Of a stretch of DNA of 64,000 nucleotides, positions 50,374 to 59,189 are shown piece by piece. Every line of letters begins with the position of its first letter. Positions within the stretch are counted from its first letter, which is position 1. The notes below the pieces were generated by a model. It was not told where the DNA came from and made no database searches. It was given only the letters and a program-made list of their open reading frames with translations. The stretch is from contig JADKBC010000049.1 of NCBI GenBank assembly GCA_016715205.1, positions 124,001 to 188,000 on the forward strand, read 5' to 3'. The stretch is from Holophaga sp. (lineage in GTDB: Bacteria > Acidobacteriota > Holophagae > Holophagales > Holophagaceae). Position numbers and translations under genes: made by a program.

Positions 50374-50811
50374 ATGCCCGAAAAAAAGCCCCAGTCCTAC
50401 GCCACCCATCGCCGCTTTGATCTCTGGTTCCACGTGGGTGCCATGGGTCTGCTCACGGCGGCCTTTGTAATTGCCTGCATCCTGGCGGTGCGCCGTTTTG
50501 ATTTGGCCTCGGTGTGGGGTGTGGTCCTTTCGCTCGGCCTGCTGATCCTCATGCTGCGGGTGCGGATCTACGCCCTGCGCGTGCAGGATCGCATCATCCG
50601 CCTGGAAGAAACGCTACGCATGAGGGCTCTGATGCCAGAAGCCTGGCATGTGCGTTTGCGCGAACTTACCCCTGGTCAATTCGTGGGACTCCGCTTCGCC
50701 TCTGATGAGGAATTGCCCGTGCTGGTCCAACAAGCCCTGGATGAAAAACTCAGTAGCGAAGCCATCAAGAAGCGCATCCGCATCTGGCGTGGGGATACGT
50801 TCAGGGTTTGA
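50374..50811 (+). CDS. Small two-helix membrane protein (DUF6526-like)
   Basis: 145 residues. Two membrane segments, LWFHVGAMGLLTAAFVIACIL and LASVWGVVLSLGLLILMLRV, are followed by a conserved cytoplasmic part (VQDRIIRLEETLRMRAL, LTPGQFVGLRFASDEELPVLVQQAL, IKKRIRIWRGDTFRV). This pattern matches small uncharacterised membrane proteins that I know as DUF6526; function unknown. It begins 12 bp after mogA, so it may be in that operon. Confidence 0.82.
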   Translation: MPEKKPQSYATHRRFDLWFHVGAMGLLTAAFVIACILAVRRFDLASVWGVVLSLGLLILMLRVRIYALRVQDRIIRLEETLRMRALMPEAWHVRLRELTPGQFVGLRFASDEELPVLVQQALDEKLSSEAIKKRIRIWRGDTFRV

Positions 50812-50877
50812 AGCGAGGAAATGGGACCAGTGTTCAGATGATATAGTCGCGTATAAACCACTTGGATATTTCTGCCG

Positions 50878-51753
50878 ATGCTTGCACCCGCACTCCTTCT
50901 GCTACTTTCTCTCCAACCTGCGACCCCAGCACCAACGGAAAAACCCGAGGTCGTGGACAAGCGTATCAATGAACTGAGGAAGGCCAAAAATTGGGCCGCC
51001 GTTGCCGATGAATTGGAAGCCCTGCCTCAAAAACAACGCTTGGAACGCAGCTATTTCTGGTTGGAATCCCTTGAACGTTCCGGGCGCTGGGCACGGCTCC
51101 TGGAGGTTTGCGAAGTCACCGTCCTCCTAGGCAAGCCCGGGTCCAATCCGTTTCTGACCCATTTCAAAGGGAAGGCTTTGTCTGAACTGGGCAGGCACGC
51201 CGAGGCGCTCGCCTGGTTTTGTGAAGGAGGGAAGAAGGGTGACATTACGGCTTATCTAGAGGCAAGCAACGAAGCCCAGGCCTTGTCGGACTGGAAAACC
51301 CTTCTAGAAATTGCCGAAGTGCTAGTCGATAGATACCCGACCAGTGGTGCTTACTTGGGCCTCAAGGGGCAAGCTTTGGCCAAGCTTGGACGCTATGACG
51401 ACGCGGAATTGGCCCTCAATGAATCAGTACACCTGGTTCCCAAAGGCGCCATGAACTGGGCGGATTTGGCCTGTTGTTACAATGAACACGGAAAGTACCA
51501 GGAGGCATACGATGCCGCAGCCCAGGCTGTGGCCCTCGACCCTCGACTCATGGAGGGTTTGTGCAATCGGGGACGGGCCTGCTTCGGGTTGAAGCGATAC
51601 AAAGAGGGAAGGGACGATTACGCCACGGCCCTGGCTCTAAATCCCCAAGACGCCGCGATTGTCCGGAACCTTAAGCTGAATATTTCGATGGCAGACAAAT
51701 TCCTCGCCCATAGGGAGACCAAGGCCTCCAAGCGCCCTTCGGGCAAGTTGTGA
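50878..51753 (+). CDS. Exported TPR-repeat protein
   Basis: 291 residues. A signal peptide (MLAPALLLLLSLQPATP) is followed by about six tetratricopeptide-like helix pairs; the clearest are ALSELGRHAEALAWFCEGGK, GQALAKLGRYDDAELALNES, CCYNEHGKYQEAYDAAAQAVALDP and GRACFGLKRYKEGRDDYATALALNPQ. The C terminus is basic (KASKRPSGKL). TPR proteins scaffold other proteins. The GTG start of the next gene overlaps its stop, so they are partners. Base composition is lower in GC than the flanking genes. A TATAAA (50852-50857) lies 20 bp upstream; no clear -35. Confidence 0.85.
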   Translation: MLAPALLLLLSLQPATPAPTEKPEVVDKRINELRKAKNWAAVADELEALPQKQRLERSYFWLESLERSGRWARLLEVCEVTVLLGKPGSNPFLTHFKGKALSELGRHAEALAWFCEGGKKGDITAYLEASNEAQALSDWKTLLEIAEVLVDRYPTSGAYLGLKGQALAKLGRYDDAELALNESVHLVPKGAMNWADLACCYNEHGKYQEAYDAAAQAVALDPRLMEGLCNRGRACFGLKRYKEGRDDYATALALNPQDAAIVRNLKLNISMADKFLAHRETKASKRPSGKL

Positions 51754-53486
51754 GGTCCTATGGTACTGGCAGTCTGCTCAGGGTCTTGTGCCTTGGGTGG
51801 ATGGTGGCTTGGTGTTGCCAGGCCGAGCTTCCGCCTGAAAAACAAAAATGGTTTCAAGGACGCAGCGCCCACTTCTATTTTGTGACTGACGGCAGCGAAA
51901 AAGAAACTTTGGAGTTGGCCCGATCCTTTGAAATCCTCCAGGAGATTCTCAAGATCATTTCTCCAGATCTTCAGAAGAGTCGGATCCAAGTGCGGCAGCA
52001 GTTGCCAAGCTACATTTACTTGTTTTCTAGCGCGAATGGATTCAAGTCCTACTGCGAGAAGCCCGGCATTGATGGATTTTTCGTGATTCACATGGATGGC
52101 TACTACATCGCCATGGAATCTAGTACGTCACAGTCGACCGAAATCGCCTACCACGAGTACCTTCATCAGTTTCTGGCTGGCAATTTTCCGGGAGTGCCTG
52201 CCTGGTTGAATGAGGGCTTGGCCTGTTTCTTCCAGACCATGCGCATTGATGGAAACGAGATTGTTCTGGGTGGGCCACCAAACCATTATTTGCCAACGCT
52301 CTATACCAACGGCATCATGTCCGTTTCAAGAATTCTGGCCGTTTCCCAACAATCCCCGGAATATAGCGACGAACCTGAACGTTCGAAGTTTTATGCCTCG
52401 GCCTGGCTTCTCACCGACTATCTGATGACAGGTGGTGACGAGAAAAGGGCCGAATTAGGCAAATATCTGGATCTGATCCGCTCAGGCAGGTCGTTGGAGG
52501 AATCCTATCAACGCGCTTTTGGCCGGGCATCAGAGGCACTCGATAAAGAGTTGAAGGATTACCTGAGGCTTCTGAATTCTAGGAAAAGCATTTCCACTTG
52601 GATCGTCAGCTTTAAGAATTTGGTGGCCGACCCATCATTTTCTTTCAGTGAGCTACCCCGCCCTGAGGCTCTGGGAAGGTTGGGGCTGTTGCTGATTTCC
52701 AATAACAGGGCCTTTCAGGAACGCTCGCGAGAGCACTTCAAAGCGGCGCTCGCCCTTGATCCAAAAAGTTTTTCGGGCAATTTGGGCATGGGTATTCTCG
52801 CCCTGATGGAAAACAAACATACAGATGCTGTGCCGAATTTTGAGCAGGCATCCCTTGGGCATCCGGATGATGCCATTGTGCATTTTTTTGCGGGGATGAC
52901 TCACTATCTAAGGAGCGTTTCCCCCAAAAATGCCACTGATCAAGCCTCCGAGGAGGGTGTGCGAGCAGACCTATTCACTGCGCGTGCCCATTTGGTTCGA
53001 GCCTTGGAGCTGGGATGCCCCAACCCGGATGTGCTCCCCATGTTGACCACCCTTGTGTTGATGAATGAACAACCTGTTAGCGAGGATTTCGCGCTTCTGG
53101 AAAAGGCGTGTCAGCTCCTACCAGGGCAATTTGAACTTAAACGCAACTTGGCCATCCTTTACGAGCGGGCCTCCAAAAGGGACATGGCTCGCATGCTCCT
53201 CCACCAAGTTGCCGAACAGAACGTGGACCCTAAATTGGCCACCCTTGCCAATAGCCAGCTTAAGGCCATGGATTTCCAGGAGGCTGACAGGATTTACCGC
53301 AGCGGTATGGAGGCCTTTAAACAGAAACATTACGAAGAGGCCGTTACAACCATGGAAACGGCCATTCGACTTTCACCTGAACCCTTTCAGAGGAAAGGAT
53401 TTCAGGAAAATCTAGAACAAATGAAAATACTCATCGATCTTCGTACCAAGATCCCTGCAAGACCTGCCCGCAAAGGGAAAACCTGA
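51750..53486 (+). CDS. Exported gluzincin-type metallopeptidase domain with TPR repeats
   Basis: 578 residues. After an N-terminal hydrophobic segment (LLRVLCLGWMVAWCCQA), residues about 30-270 form a peptidase-MA-like domain: EIAYHEYLHQFLAGNFPGVPAWLNEGLACFFQ carries HExxH and the downstream Glu ligand of gluzincins. Residues about 330-560 carry TPR-like repeats (KAALALDPKSFSGNLGMGILALMENKHTDAV, FELKRNLAILYERASKRDMA, YRSGMEAFKQKHYEEAVTTMETAI). Translation probably starts at GTG 51750, overlapping the preceding TPR gene by 4 bp. The region is AT-richer than its surroundings. Substrate unknown. Confidence 0.88.
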   Translation: MRSYGTGSLLRVLCLGWMVAWCCQAELPPEKQKWFQGRSAHFYFVTDGSEKETLELARSFEILQEILKIISPDLQKSRIQVRQQLPSYIYLFSSANGFKSYCEKPGIDGFFVIHMDGYYIAMESSTSQSTEIAYHEYLHQFLAGNFPGVPAWLNEGLACFFQTMRIDGNEIVLGGPPNHYLPTLYTNGIMSVSRILAVSQQSPEYSDEPERSKFYASAWLLTDYLMTGGDEKRAELGKYLDLIRSGRSLEESYQRAFGRASEALDKELKDYLRLLNSRKSISTWIVSFKNLVADPSFSFSELPRPEALGRLGLLLISNNRAFQERSREHFKAALALDPKSFSGNLGMGILALMENKHTDAVPNFEQASLGHPDDAIVHFFAGMTHYLRSVSPKNATDQASEEGVRADLFTARAHLVRALELGCPNPDVLPMLTTLVLMNEQPVSEDFALLEKACQLLPGQFELKRNLAILYERASKRDMARMLLHQVAEQNVDPKLATLANSQLKAMDFQEADRIYRSGMEAFKQKHYEEAVTTMETAIRLSPEPFQRKGFQENLEQMKILIDLRTKIPARPARKGKT

Positions 53487-53496
53487 ATCAAGCAAT

Positions 53497-54042
53497 TCAG
53501 TCGCTGCCCCTGAACCACCGCCAGACCAGCCACGCGCTGCACGCCAGGATGCCCACCCACGCTAGGTGGCGCACGGTGGCGGCGTAGGCGAGATCCTTGG
53601 GCAGCACACCCCAGTTCCCGAACAGCGTGGCCCAGTCGTGTTCGCCGCCGCCCACCAGGGGCAAGGCTTGTTCGCGGGCATCGGCCATGTAGCGGGCGAT
53701 GTTGAAGCCGTTCTGGAAGAGCCACGTTCCGGCCAGCGCCGCACCGATGGCCTGGCGTTTGTGCCAACAGGTGACGAGCACAGCGAAGGGCACCAGCAAC
53801 TGCATGAGGGTGCCGCCCAGGATGTGGAGGGTTTCGCCAAAGGGGCTGAAGAGCGGGTGCCCGGCCTCGTGAAAAACCAAATTGAGGCTATCGAGCAGGG
53901 GAACCCAGCCATCCTCGCTCACAAGGTACACCCCGAGCACCAGCGCGATGGCTGCAAGGGCACCCAGCAGTTTTAGCAGCGTCACCTTTTCCCAGGGCGT
54001 TTCCTGGATTTCGCGGAGATGGTCGAGGGCTGCGGAAAGCAT
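53497..54042 (-). CDS. Polytopic membrane protein with HExxH motif (possible intramembrane zinc protease)
   Basis: 181 residues with about four membrane segments (KLLGALAAIALVLGVYLVS, LMQLLVPFAVLVTCWH, GAALAGTWLFQNGFNIARYM, HLAWVGILACSAWLVWRWF). An LNLVFHEAGHPLFSPFGETLH segment has an HExxH (HEAGH) at the membrane edge, as in site-2-type proteases and related uncharacterised families. A second His/Asp-type ligand may lie in GEHDWATLFG. It is only 10 bp from the convergent TPR protease stop. Function unknown; the protease idea rests on one motif. Confidence 0.75.
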   Translation of the reverse strand: MLSAALDHLREIQETPWEKVTLLKLLGALAAIALVLGVYLVSEDGWVPLLDSLNLVFHEAGHPLFSPFGETLHILGGTLMQLLVPFAVLVTCWHKRQAIGAALAGTWLFQNGFNIARYMADAREQALPLVGGGEHDWATLFGNWGVLPKDLAYAATVRHLAWVGILACSAWLVWRWFRGSD

Positions 54043-54115
54043 GTTGCATCATCGCGCAGGTTCGGGTTTCAATCGAGGCGCGCTCGCATTTTGGCCCCGG
54101 TATGCTGGTGGGACC

Positions 54116-55051
54116 ATGCCCCGACCTCTGGGAAACCCCACCGCATCCGCCGCTTCCTTTCGGTTCTGGCGGATTCCGCTTTTGATGGCGCTGCTGATCG
54201 GTGCATTGCTGGTCTACGAGCGGCAGCAGCGCGGGGTGAGAGGGCCGCTCACCTATCGCATCGGTGGGGTGGATCCACGGTTCGGGCTCAGTCGGGAGGA
54301 ATTCTCCGGCGCCGTGGCCCAGGCCGCTTCTTTATGGAAACAGGCTGTGTCCAGGGATGTTTTTCGGGCCGACGCCAAGGGCGTGGTGGAAATCAACCTC
54401 GTGTACGACTACCGCCAGGAAGCCGCGGACCGCATGAAGGGGTTGAGCTTCAAGATCGAAAACACCAAGGGCTCGTACGATCAACTCAAAGCCCACTTTG
54501 AAACCCTCAAGCGTGAATCCGATCTCAAAAGTTCCGGGCTGAGTCAGGATTTCGCCGACCACAACAGCCGTGTGGCCACCTTCAATCGGCAGGTGGAAAC
54601 GGCCCGCCAACGCGGGGGTGTGGAGGAAGCCACCGCCCGCCAACTGGAAGCCGAGCAACGACAGCTCGCCATTAAGAAAGAGGACTTGGTGCGCCGTCAG
54701 GAGGAATTGAAAACGGCCATCGAAACCCTGCAAAGCATGGCGGTGGTCATCAACGAAATCGCCTCGAACCACAATCTGGATCTGGTGAACTATCGCGACA
54801 CTGGCAGTCAGCTTGGACCGGAGTTTTCCGAAGGCATCTACGAGCAGAAGGGCACCCGCCGCACCATCACCATCTACCATTTCCCCAGTCACGATGGCCT
54901 AGTGCGCGTGCTGGCGCACGAACTGGGACACGCCAAGGGCTTACCTCATCTCGACAATCCCCAGGCCGTGATGCACCGCTTGATGGTTACCGAGAAACCG
55001 GAACTCACGCCAGATGATGTGGCCGCTCTTAAGGCCAAGTTGGCGAAGTGA
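54116..55051 (+). CDS. Membrane-anchored matrixin-like metalloprotease with coiled coil
   Basis: 311 residues. An N-terminal membrane anchor (FWRIPLLMALLIGALLVYE) is followed by a domain start typical of matrixins (PRFGLSREEFSGAVAQAASLWKQAV), a long coiled coil inserted within it (about 125-205, FETLKRESDLKSSG to QEELKTAIETLQ), then the zinc site VLAHELGHAKGLPHLDNPQAVMH: HExxHxxGxxH plus a following Met as in metzincins. The insertion between the two parts of the catalytic domain is unusual. It starts 73 bp from the divergent HExxH membrane gene. Confidence 0.85.
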   Translation: MPRPLGNPTASAASFRFWRIPLLMALLIGALLVYERQQRGVRGPLTYRIGGVDPRFGLSREEFSGAVAQAASLWKQAVSRDVFRADAKGVVEINLVYDYRQEAADRMKGLSFKIENTKGSYDQLKAHFETLKRESDLKSSGLSQDFADHNSRVATFNRQVETARQRGGVEEATARQLEAEQRQLAIKKEDLVRRQEELKTAIETLQSMAVVINEIASNHNLDLVNYRDTGSQLGPEFSEGIYEQKGTRRTITIYHFPSHDGLVRVLAHELGHAKGLPHLDNPQAVMHRLMVTEKPELTPDDVAALKAKLAK

Positions 55052-55140
55052 AGGGTTGGAGAGGCAACGCTTTATAACGACTCCGCTGTGTCCGGAATCG
55101 AAAGGCTGGATAGCTGCTTCCATTCTCTGGAGAACCCACC

Positions 55141-56034
55141 ATGCGCCTTGCTTCCATGCTCTTTCTTCCCGCCCTCCTCCTGCAGGCCCAGACCCAGGAC
55201 TTGGCACCTGTGCTCCAGGCGGCGGCGCCAGAAGTGGACCGGCTGATCCAGGTGTTCCAACCCAAGATTGCCCTGGATCGGGCCAAAGGCATCCTGCCTG
55301 CGGCCAAACCTCCGTGCGAAGGCGGTTCCTTTGCCGCCCTGCAGCGGAGCACCCAAAACTACCGGGCCCTGGCTGGCATGCACCTGCTCCAGGCGCGGGC
55401 GGCGACGGCGGCGGGGGCCTGGGAAGACGCGCAGCAGGCCCTGGGGAAAGGCCTAGCCATCGCCCAGGAAAATCAGGCCAACTACAACCAGCATGCTCAG
55501 CCCACGGTGGAGAGCCTGCTCAAGGTCAGTGCCGATGCCGAGGCCTTCAAAGCGGAGAAGGCGGCCCAGATCAAGGAACTGGTCGACGCGGTCAAGAACA
55601 TCAAAAGCAATCCTCTGGAAATATTGAAAATCCAGCAGTCCATCAAAGAACAGGAGGAACTGATCGCGCGCACCCGGCAATCCGTGGCCTTTGTCACGGG
55701 CGCCAAGAAGGACCTGAACAGCGATATCCAAGGCCTCCAGGAGGCCCAGCAGAACCTCGAAAAAACCATGAAAGCCGAGAAGGACGCCCTGGCGACCTTC
55801 AACACGGCCAAGCGAAAAACCGGCACCACCGCATGGGTGACGGCAGCCCTGGCCGATAAGGGCAATGCCGCCAAGTACCCCACTGCCAAGGACCAGAGCG
55901 ATTTCCTGCATCGCCTCCTGGTGTTGGAGCCAGCCAATGTGCAGATCCCGGCCAAGCTCGAGGGCCTGCGCCAGGGCAAATTGGCCTTTGCACCCGCCAA
56001 AGGCAGCACCAAACCTGCGAAGAAAAAGAAATAG
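55141..56034 (+). CDS. Exported helical protein of unknown function
   Basis: 297 residues: signal peptide (MRLASMLFLPALLLQAQT), then almost entirely alpha-helical text with TPR-like (ALAGMHLLQARAATAAGAWEDAQQALGKGLAIAQEN) and coiled-coil (KSNPLEILKIQQSIKEQEELIARTRQS, LQEAQQNLEKTMKAEKDAL) portions and a basic tail (KGSTKPAKKKK). I do not recognise a family. It follows the matrixin-like gene by 89 bp and is 20 bp before the glycosyltransferase gene. Confidence 0.75.
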   Translation: MRLASMLFLPALLLQAQTQDLAPVLQAAAPEVDRLIQVFQPKIALDRAKGILPAAKPPCEGGSFAALQRSTQNYRALAGMHLLQARAATAAGAWEDAQQALGKGLAIAQENQANYNQHAQPTVESLLKVSADAEAFKAEKAAQIKELVDAVKNIKSNPLEILKIQQSIKEQEELIARTRQSVAFVTGAKKDLNSDIQGLQEAQQNLEKTMKAEKDALATFNTAKRKTGTTAWVTAALADKGNAAKYPTAKDQSDFLHRLLVLEPANVQIPAKLEGLRQGKLAFAPAKGSTKPAKKKK

Positions 56035-56054
56035 CAAGCGCGGTAGCCTGAACC

Positions 56055-57191
56055 ATGGTGTTGCCCAGCGTTTCCCTTGTGGTTCCCTGCCTGCTGCTGG
56101 GGCTCGTGGCGGTGGAATGGTGGCTCACGGTGGACCGGGTCAGGCAAATGCGGGATCTGCGTGAACCGCTACAGGGGGATACCGTCCCGACGGTCTGCCT
56201 TTGCATGCCCGTGCGGAACGAGGTCCAGGAAGTGGGCTCCGCGTTGGACTCCTGGCTCCAGCAGGACATCCCTGGCCTGCACATCGTGGTGGTGGATGAT
56301 GGCTCCACCGATGGGAGTGCGGCCCTGCTGAAGGCCAGGGGAATCGCCTTTCCCGAGCGCCTCCGTGTGCTGCGCAACGAGGTGCTGCCCCCTGGTTGGC
56401 TGGGCAAGAACCACGCCCTGCACCTTGCCATCCAGCAGCCCCAGGCCCGTGCGGCGGAGTGGCTGCTCTTTGTGGATGCGGATATTCACGCCCAACCCGA
56501 TCTCCTGCGGCGAGCCTTTGCGCACCTGGAAGCCCAGGGCGGAGATTTCCTGGCCCTTTGGCCCGCCATGGTGGTGGCCGGATTCTGGGAACGCATCGCC
56601 ATTCCCGTGGCCTTTCTCCTGATTTTGTGGGGCGTATCGCCCCGGCGTGTCCAGGATCCCACCAGCCGATTCGCCTTTGGGGCCGGGGCCTTCATCCTGG
56701 TGCGGCGCGCGGCCTACGATGCCATCGGAGGCCATGCGGCAGCGCCCATGACGGCCATTGATGATGTGGGTCTGGCCCTGCGGCTCAAGCGGGCGGGCTA
56801 TGGCAATGCCTTGGCTGCCGGGGTACCGCATCTTTGGTTGCGACCGGCCCATGGTTTCCGGGAACTGGTGGCCAGCCTGCGCAAGAACGTGCTGGGGCTG
56901 CCTGGGATGTTGGTGCTGGCGCCGATCCTGTTCCTGTTGGTGGCCACGCTGTTCACGGCCCCGTTCTGGCTGGCTCTGGTGGGGCATGGCTGGGCTGGCC
57001 TTTTGCTGTGGTTGGCCGTCACGCCGATGATCGGTCTGGCCCAGCATCGCTTTTCGGGGGTGCCCCTGGATTGGCATTGGGCCCTGTGGCCCCTGGCCGT
57101 GGTGCCCACCCTGGGCGCCATAGCCTTGGCCACCTGGGATCGGGTGAAGGGCGTCAACCGTTGGCGCGGACGGGACGTGTCCCTGCGCTGA
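56055..57191 (+). CDS. Family 2 glycosyltransferase, membrane-bound
   Basis: 378 residues. An N-terminal hydrophobic helix precedes a GT-A domain (about 45-260): VCLCMPVRNE, VVDDGSTDGS, WLLFVDADIHAQPDLL (DxD-type), and DDVGLALRLKRAGYGNAL. Three membrane segments follow in the C-terminal 110 residues (LPGMLVLAPILFLLVATLF, WLALVGHGWAGLLLWLA, LWPLAVVPTLGAIAL). The layout is that of carotenoid or hopanoid-type glucosyltransferases and related hopene-associated enzymes. Acceptor unknown. Confidence 0.88.
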   Translation: MVLPSVSLVVPCLLLGLVAVEWWLTVDRVRQMRDLREPLQGDTVPTVCLCMPVRNEVQEVGSALDSWLQQDIPGLHIVVVDDGSTDGSAALLKARGIAFPERLRVLRNEVLPPGWLGKNHALHLAIQQPQARAAEWLLFVDADIHAQPDLLRRAFAHLEAQGGDFLALWPAMVVAGFWERIAIPVAFLLILWGVSPRRVQDPTSRFAFGAGAFILVRRAAYDAIGGHAAAPMTAIDDVGLALRLKRAGYGNALAAGVPHLWLRPAHGFRELVASLRKNVLGLPGMLVLAPILFLLVATLFTAPFWLALVGHGWAGLLLWLAVTPMIGLAQHRFSGVPLDWHWALWPLAVVPTLGAIALATWDRVKGVNRWRGRDVSLR

Positions 57192-57231
57192 GCCGGGCTG
57201 ATACCTTGGACGTGTCCTACCTGGAGCCCCG

Positions 57232-58128
57232 TTGCCCACTCGTTTTGTCCATGCCCTTGCCCCCCGTACCAAGGGATTCGTGTACGTGGCCACAGCCGCG
57301 GTGCTCTGGAGCACAAGCGGGCTCTTCATCAAGTCGCTGCCCCTGGGGCCTTTCCCCATCGCCCTGTGGCGCTCCCTGGTGGCGGCGCTGACCATGCTCG
57401 CGGTGATGCGCCTGCGCGGCCAGGCCAGCGGAATTGGGTTTCAGCCCATCGACCTGGCCTGCGCAGCCAGCTACGCCGGTGTGCTGATCTCCTTTGTGGT
57501 GGCCACCAAGCTGACCACCGCCGCCAATGCGATATTCCTGCAGTTCTCAGCACCGATCTATTTGGTGTTCCTGGAACCCTGGCTCTTCCACCGCCCGCTC
57601 CAACGTCGGGACCTCTGGGCCGTGGCTGCCTGCCTGGGCGGCATGGCGCTCTTCTTCGGGGGACGCATGGAACGTGGCGGCCTGGTGGGCAATCTGCTGG
57701 GCATTTTCTCCGGGCTTTGCCTAGCGACCTTTTCCCTGTTGCTGAAATGGAAACGGGAGCATGAACCCGGGCGCAACCCCGCCGGTGCCATCGTGCTGGG
57801 CAACGTGGCGGTGGCCCTGATCTGCCTGCCCCTGGCCCTGCCCATGGTGCGTCTCAGCCTGGGGCAGACGGCCGCACTGGCCTTCCTGGGGATCTTCCAA
57901 CTCGGCATGGCCTACCTGATTTTTTCGGCCGGCATGCGCTACATCTCCGCCACGGCCGCCATGATCATCAGCATGCTGGAGGCGGTATTCAATCCCATCT
58001 GGGTGTTTCTTGGTGTGGGCGAACGCCCCAGCGGGTCAGCCTTGGCCGGGGCGGTGGTGATTCTGGGCGTCATCCTGTGGTACAGCCTGCGCAGCCCCGA
58101 GCCTGAACCCCCGGTGGCGGCGGGTTAA
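57232..58128 (+). CDS. EamA/DMT-family transporter
   Basis: 298 residues with about ten membrane segments in two EamA repeats (first about 15-150, second about 160-290). Typical text: VATAAVLWSTSGLFIKSL, PFPIALWRSLVAALTML, and in repeat two ALAFLGIFQLGMAYLIFSAGMRYISATAAMIISMLEAVFNPIWVFL. Such proteins export metabolites or amino acids; the substrate is unknown. The start is TTG 57232 with GGAG 6 bp upstream. The gene overlaps the convergent acyltransferase stop by 4 bp. Confidence 0.9.
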   Translation: MPTRFVHALAPRTKGFVYVATAAVLWSTSGLFIKSLPLGPFPIALWRSLVAALTMLAVMRLRGQASGIGFQPIDLACAASYAGVLISFVVATKLTTAANAIFLQFSAPIYLVFLEPWLFHRPLQRRDLWAVAACLGGMALFFGGRMERGGLVGNLLGIFSGLCLATFSLLLKWKREHEPGRNPAGAIVLGNVAVALICLPLALPMVRLSLGQTAALAFLGIFQLGMAYLIFSAGMRYISATAAMIISMLEAVFNPIWVFLGVGERPSGSALAGAVVILGVILWYSLRSPEPEPPVAAG

Positions 58129-59030
58129 GGTTTCGGAGCCAAGTGCTGGATGGCGTCCTGCCAGGCCTGGGGCGGCAGGGGCAGGGATTCGCTGGGAAGG
58201 GTTTTGAAGCGCCGGTGCAACCAGAACCACCAGCGGGGATCCTCGTGGATCTTGGCTTCCAGGGACCAGGTCATGAGCTGGGTGGCGGTCCACACATCCT
58301 GCGCCATGTCGCCGGTGCGAGGCAATTCGAGGGGTGCCAAGATGCGCGCGGAGATAGTGCCATCCCCATTGGGCCAGCTGTACACCGGGAGCACGGGCAC
58401 CTGGTATTTCACGGCGAGCAGTGCGGCGGAGGCGTGAGTGGAGGCCCAGCGCCCCATGAAACGCACGAACACTCCGCGAATGGAGGCATCCTGGTCCATT
58501 AGAAAACCCGTGCCATTACCCGCGCGCAGCTCCTTGATGGAATCCCGCACACCGCCTTCCTTGTAGATCACCCGGTTCCCCAGGCGCGTGCGCAAGTTCA
58601 GCAGCTTGGCTTCCAGCAGCGGGTTGTTCAACCTTCGCCCGATGGCGGCCACGGGCCGTCCACTCACGGCCAGCCCCATGGCCATGGCCTCCCAATGGCC
58701 ATAGTGGGCGGTGAGGATGATGAAGCCTTTGCCCGCTGCCTGGGCGGCATCCCAATGCTCGAAGCCATCCACTCGGATCCACCGCTGCACCTCTTCCCGG
58801 CTCATGTTGAGCAGCAGCACCGCTCCCAGGAACAGGGCGCCGTAATGGTGGAAACAGGCCAGGGCGGTGCGCTGCACCTGAGCTTCATCCAGGCCCAGGT
58901 TGGATTGCCGCAGGTTGTCCACCACGATCCGGCGATGGCGCCCATCCACCCGATGCATCAAGCCGCCCATGGCGCTTCCCAGAGCCCGCACCACCCGCCA
59001 GGGCAGCAGGCGCAGCGAATGCTCCAGCAC
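58125..59030 (-). CDS. Lipid A-type lysophospholipid acyltransferase (LpxL/HtrB-like)
   Basis: Adds a secondary acyl chain to lipid A or a similar lipid at the inner membrane. 301 residues from GTG 59030. The HX4E acyltransferase motif is ILTAHYGHWEAMAMGL, followed by NNPLLEAKLLNLRTRLG, FLMDQDASIRGVFVRFMGR and EAKIHEDPRWWFWLHRRFK. The reading frame remains open upstream to 59141 and encodes a plausible family N terminus (RPITLQHRAEFSLFW before VLEHSLRLLPW), but there is no ATG, GTG or TTG there and no ribosome binding site at 59030. The real start is thus uncertain. Confidence 0.85.
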   Translation of the reverse strand: MLEHSLRLLPWRVVRALGSAMGGLMHRVDGRHRRIVVDNLRQSNLGLDEAQVQRTALACFHHYGALFLGAVLLLNMSREEVQRWIRVDGFEHWDAAQAAGKGFIILTAHYGHWEAMAMGLAVSGRPVAAIGRRLNNPLLEAKLLNLRTRLGNRVIYKEGGVRDSIKELRAGNGTGFLMDQDASIRGVFVRFMGRWASTHASAALLAVKYQVPVLPVYSWPNGDGTISARILAPLELPRTGDMAQDVWTATQLMTWSLEAKIHEDPRWWFWLHRRFKTLPSESLPLPPQAWQDAIQHLAPKP

Positions 59031-59189
59031 CCAAAAAAGGCTGAACTCAGCGCGATGCTGGAGGGTGATGGGTCGGGGGATGGCGTGGCCTCGGGGGAAA
59101 GGGAGCCGCTTCGCCTTTCCAGGACACGGGTCACCGTGAGTTCAGCCTGGAGGTGGGGTGGCCGTCAAGGAACAAATGAAGGAGCTGCC

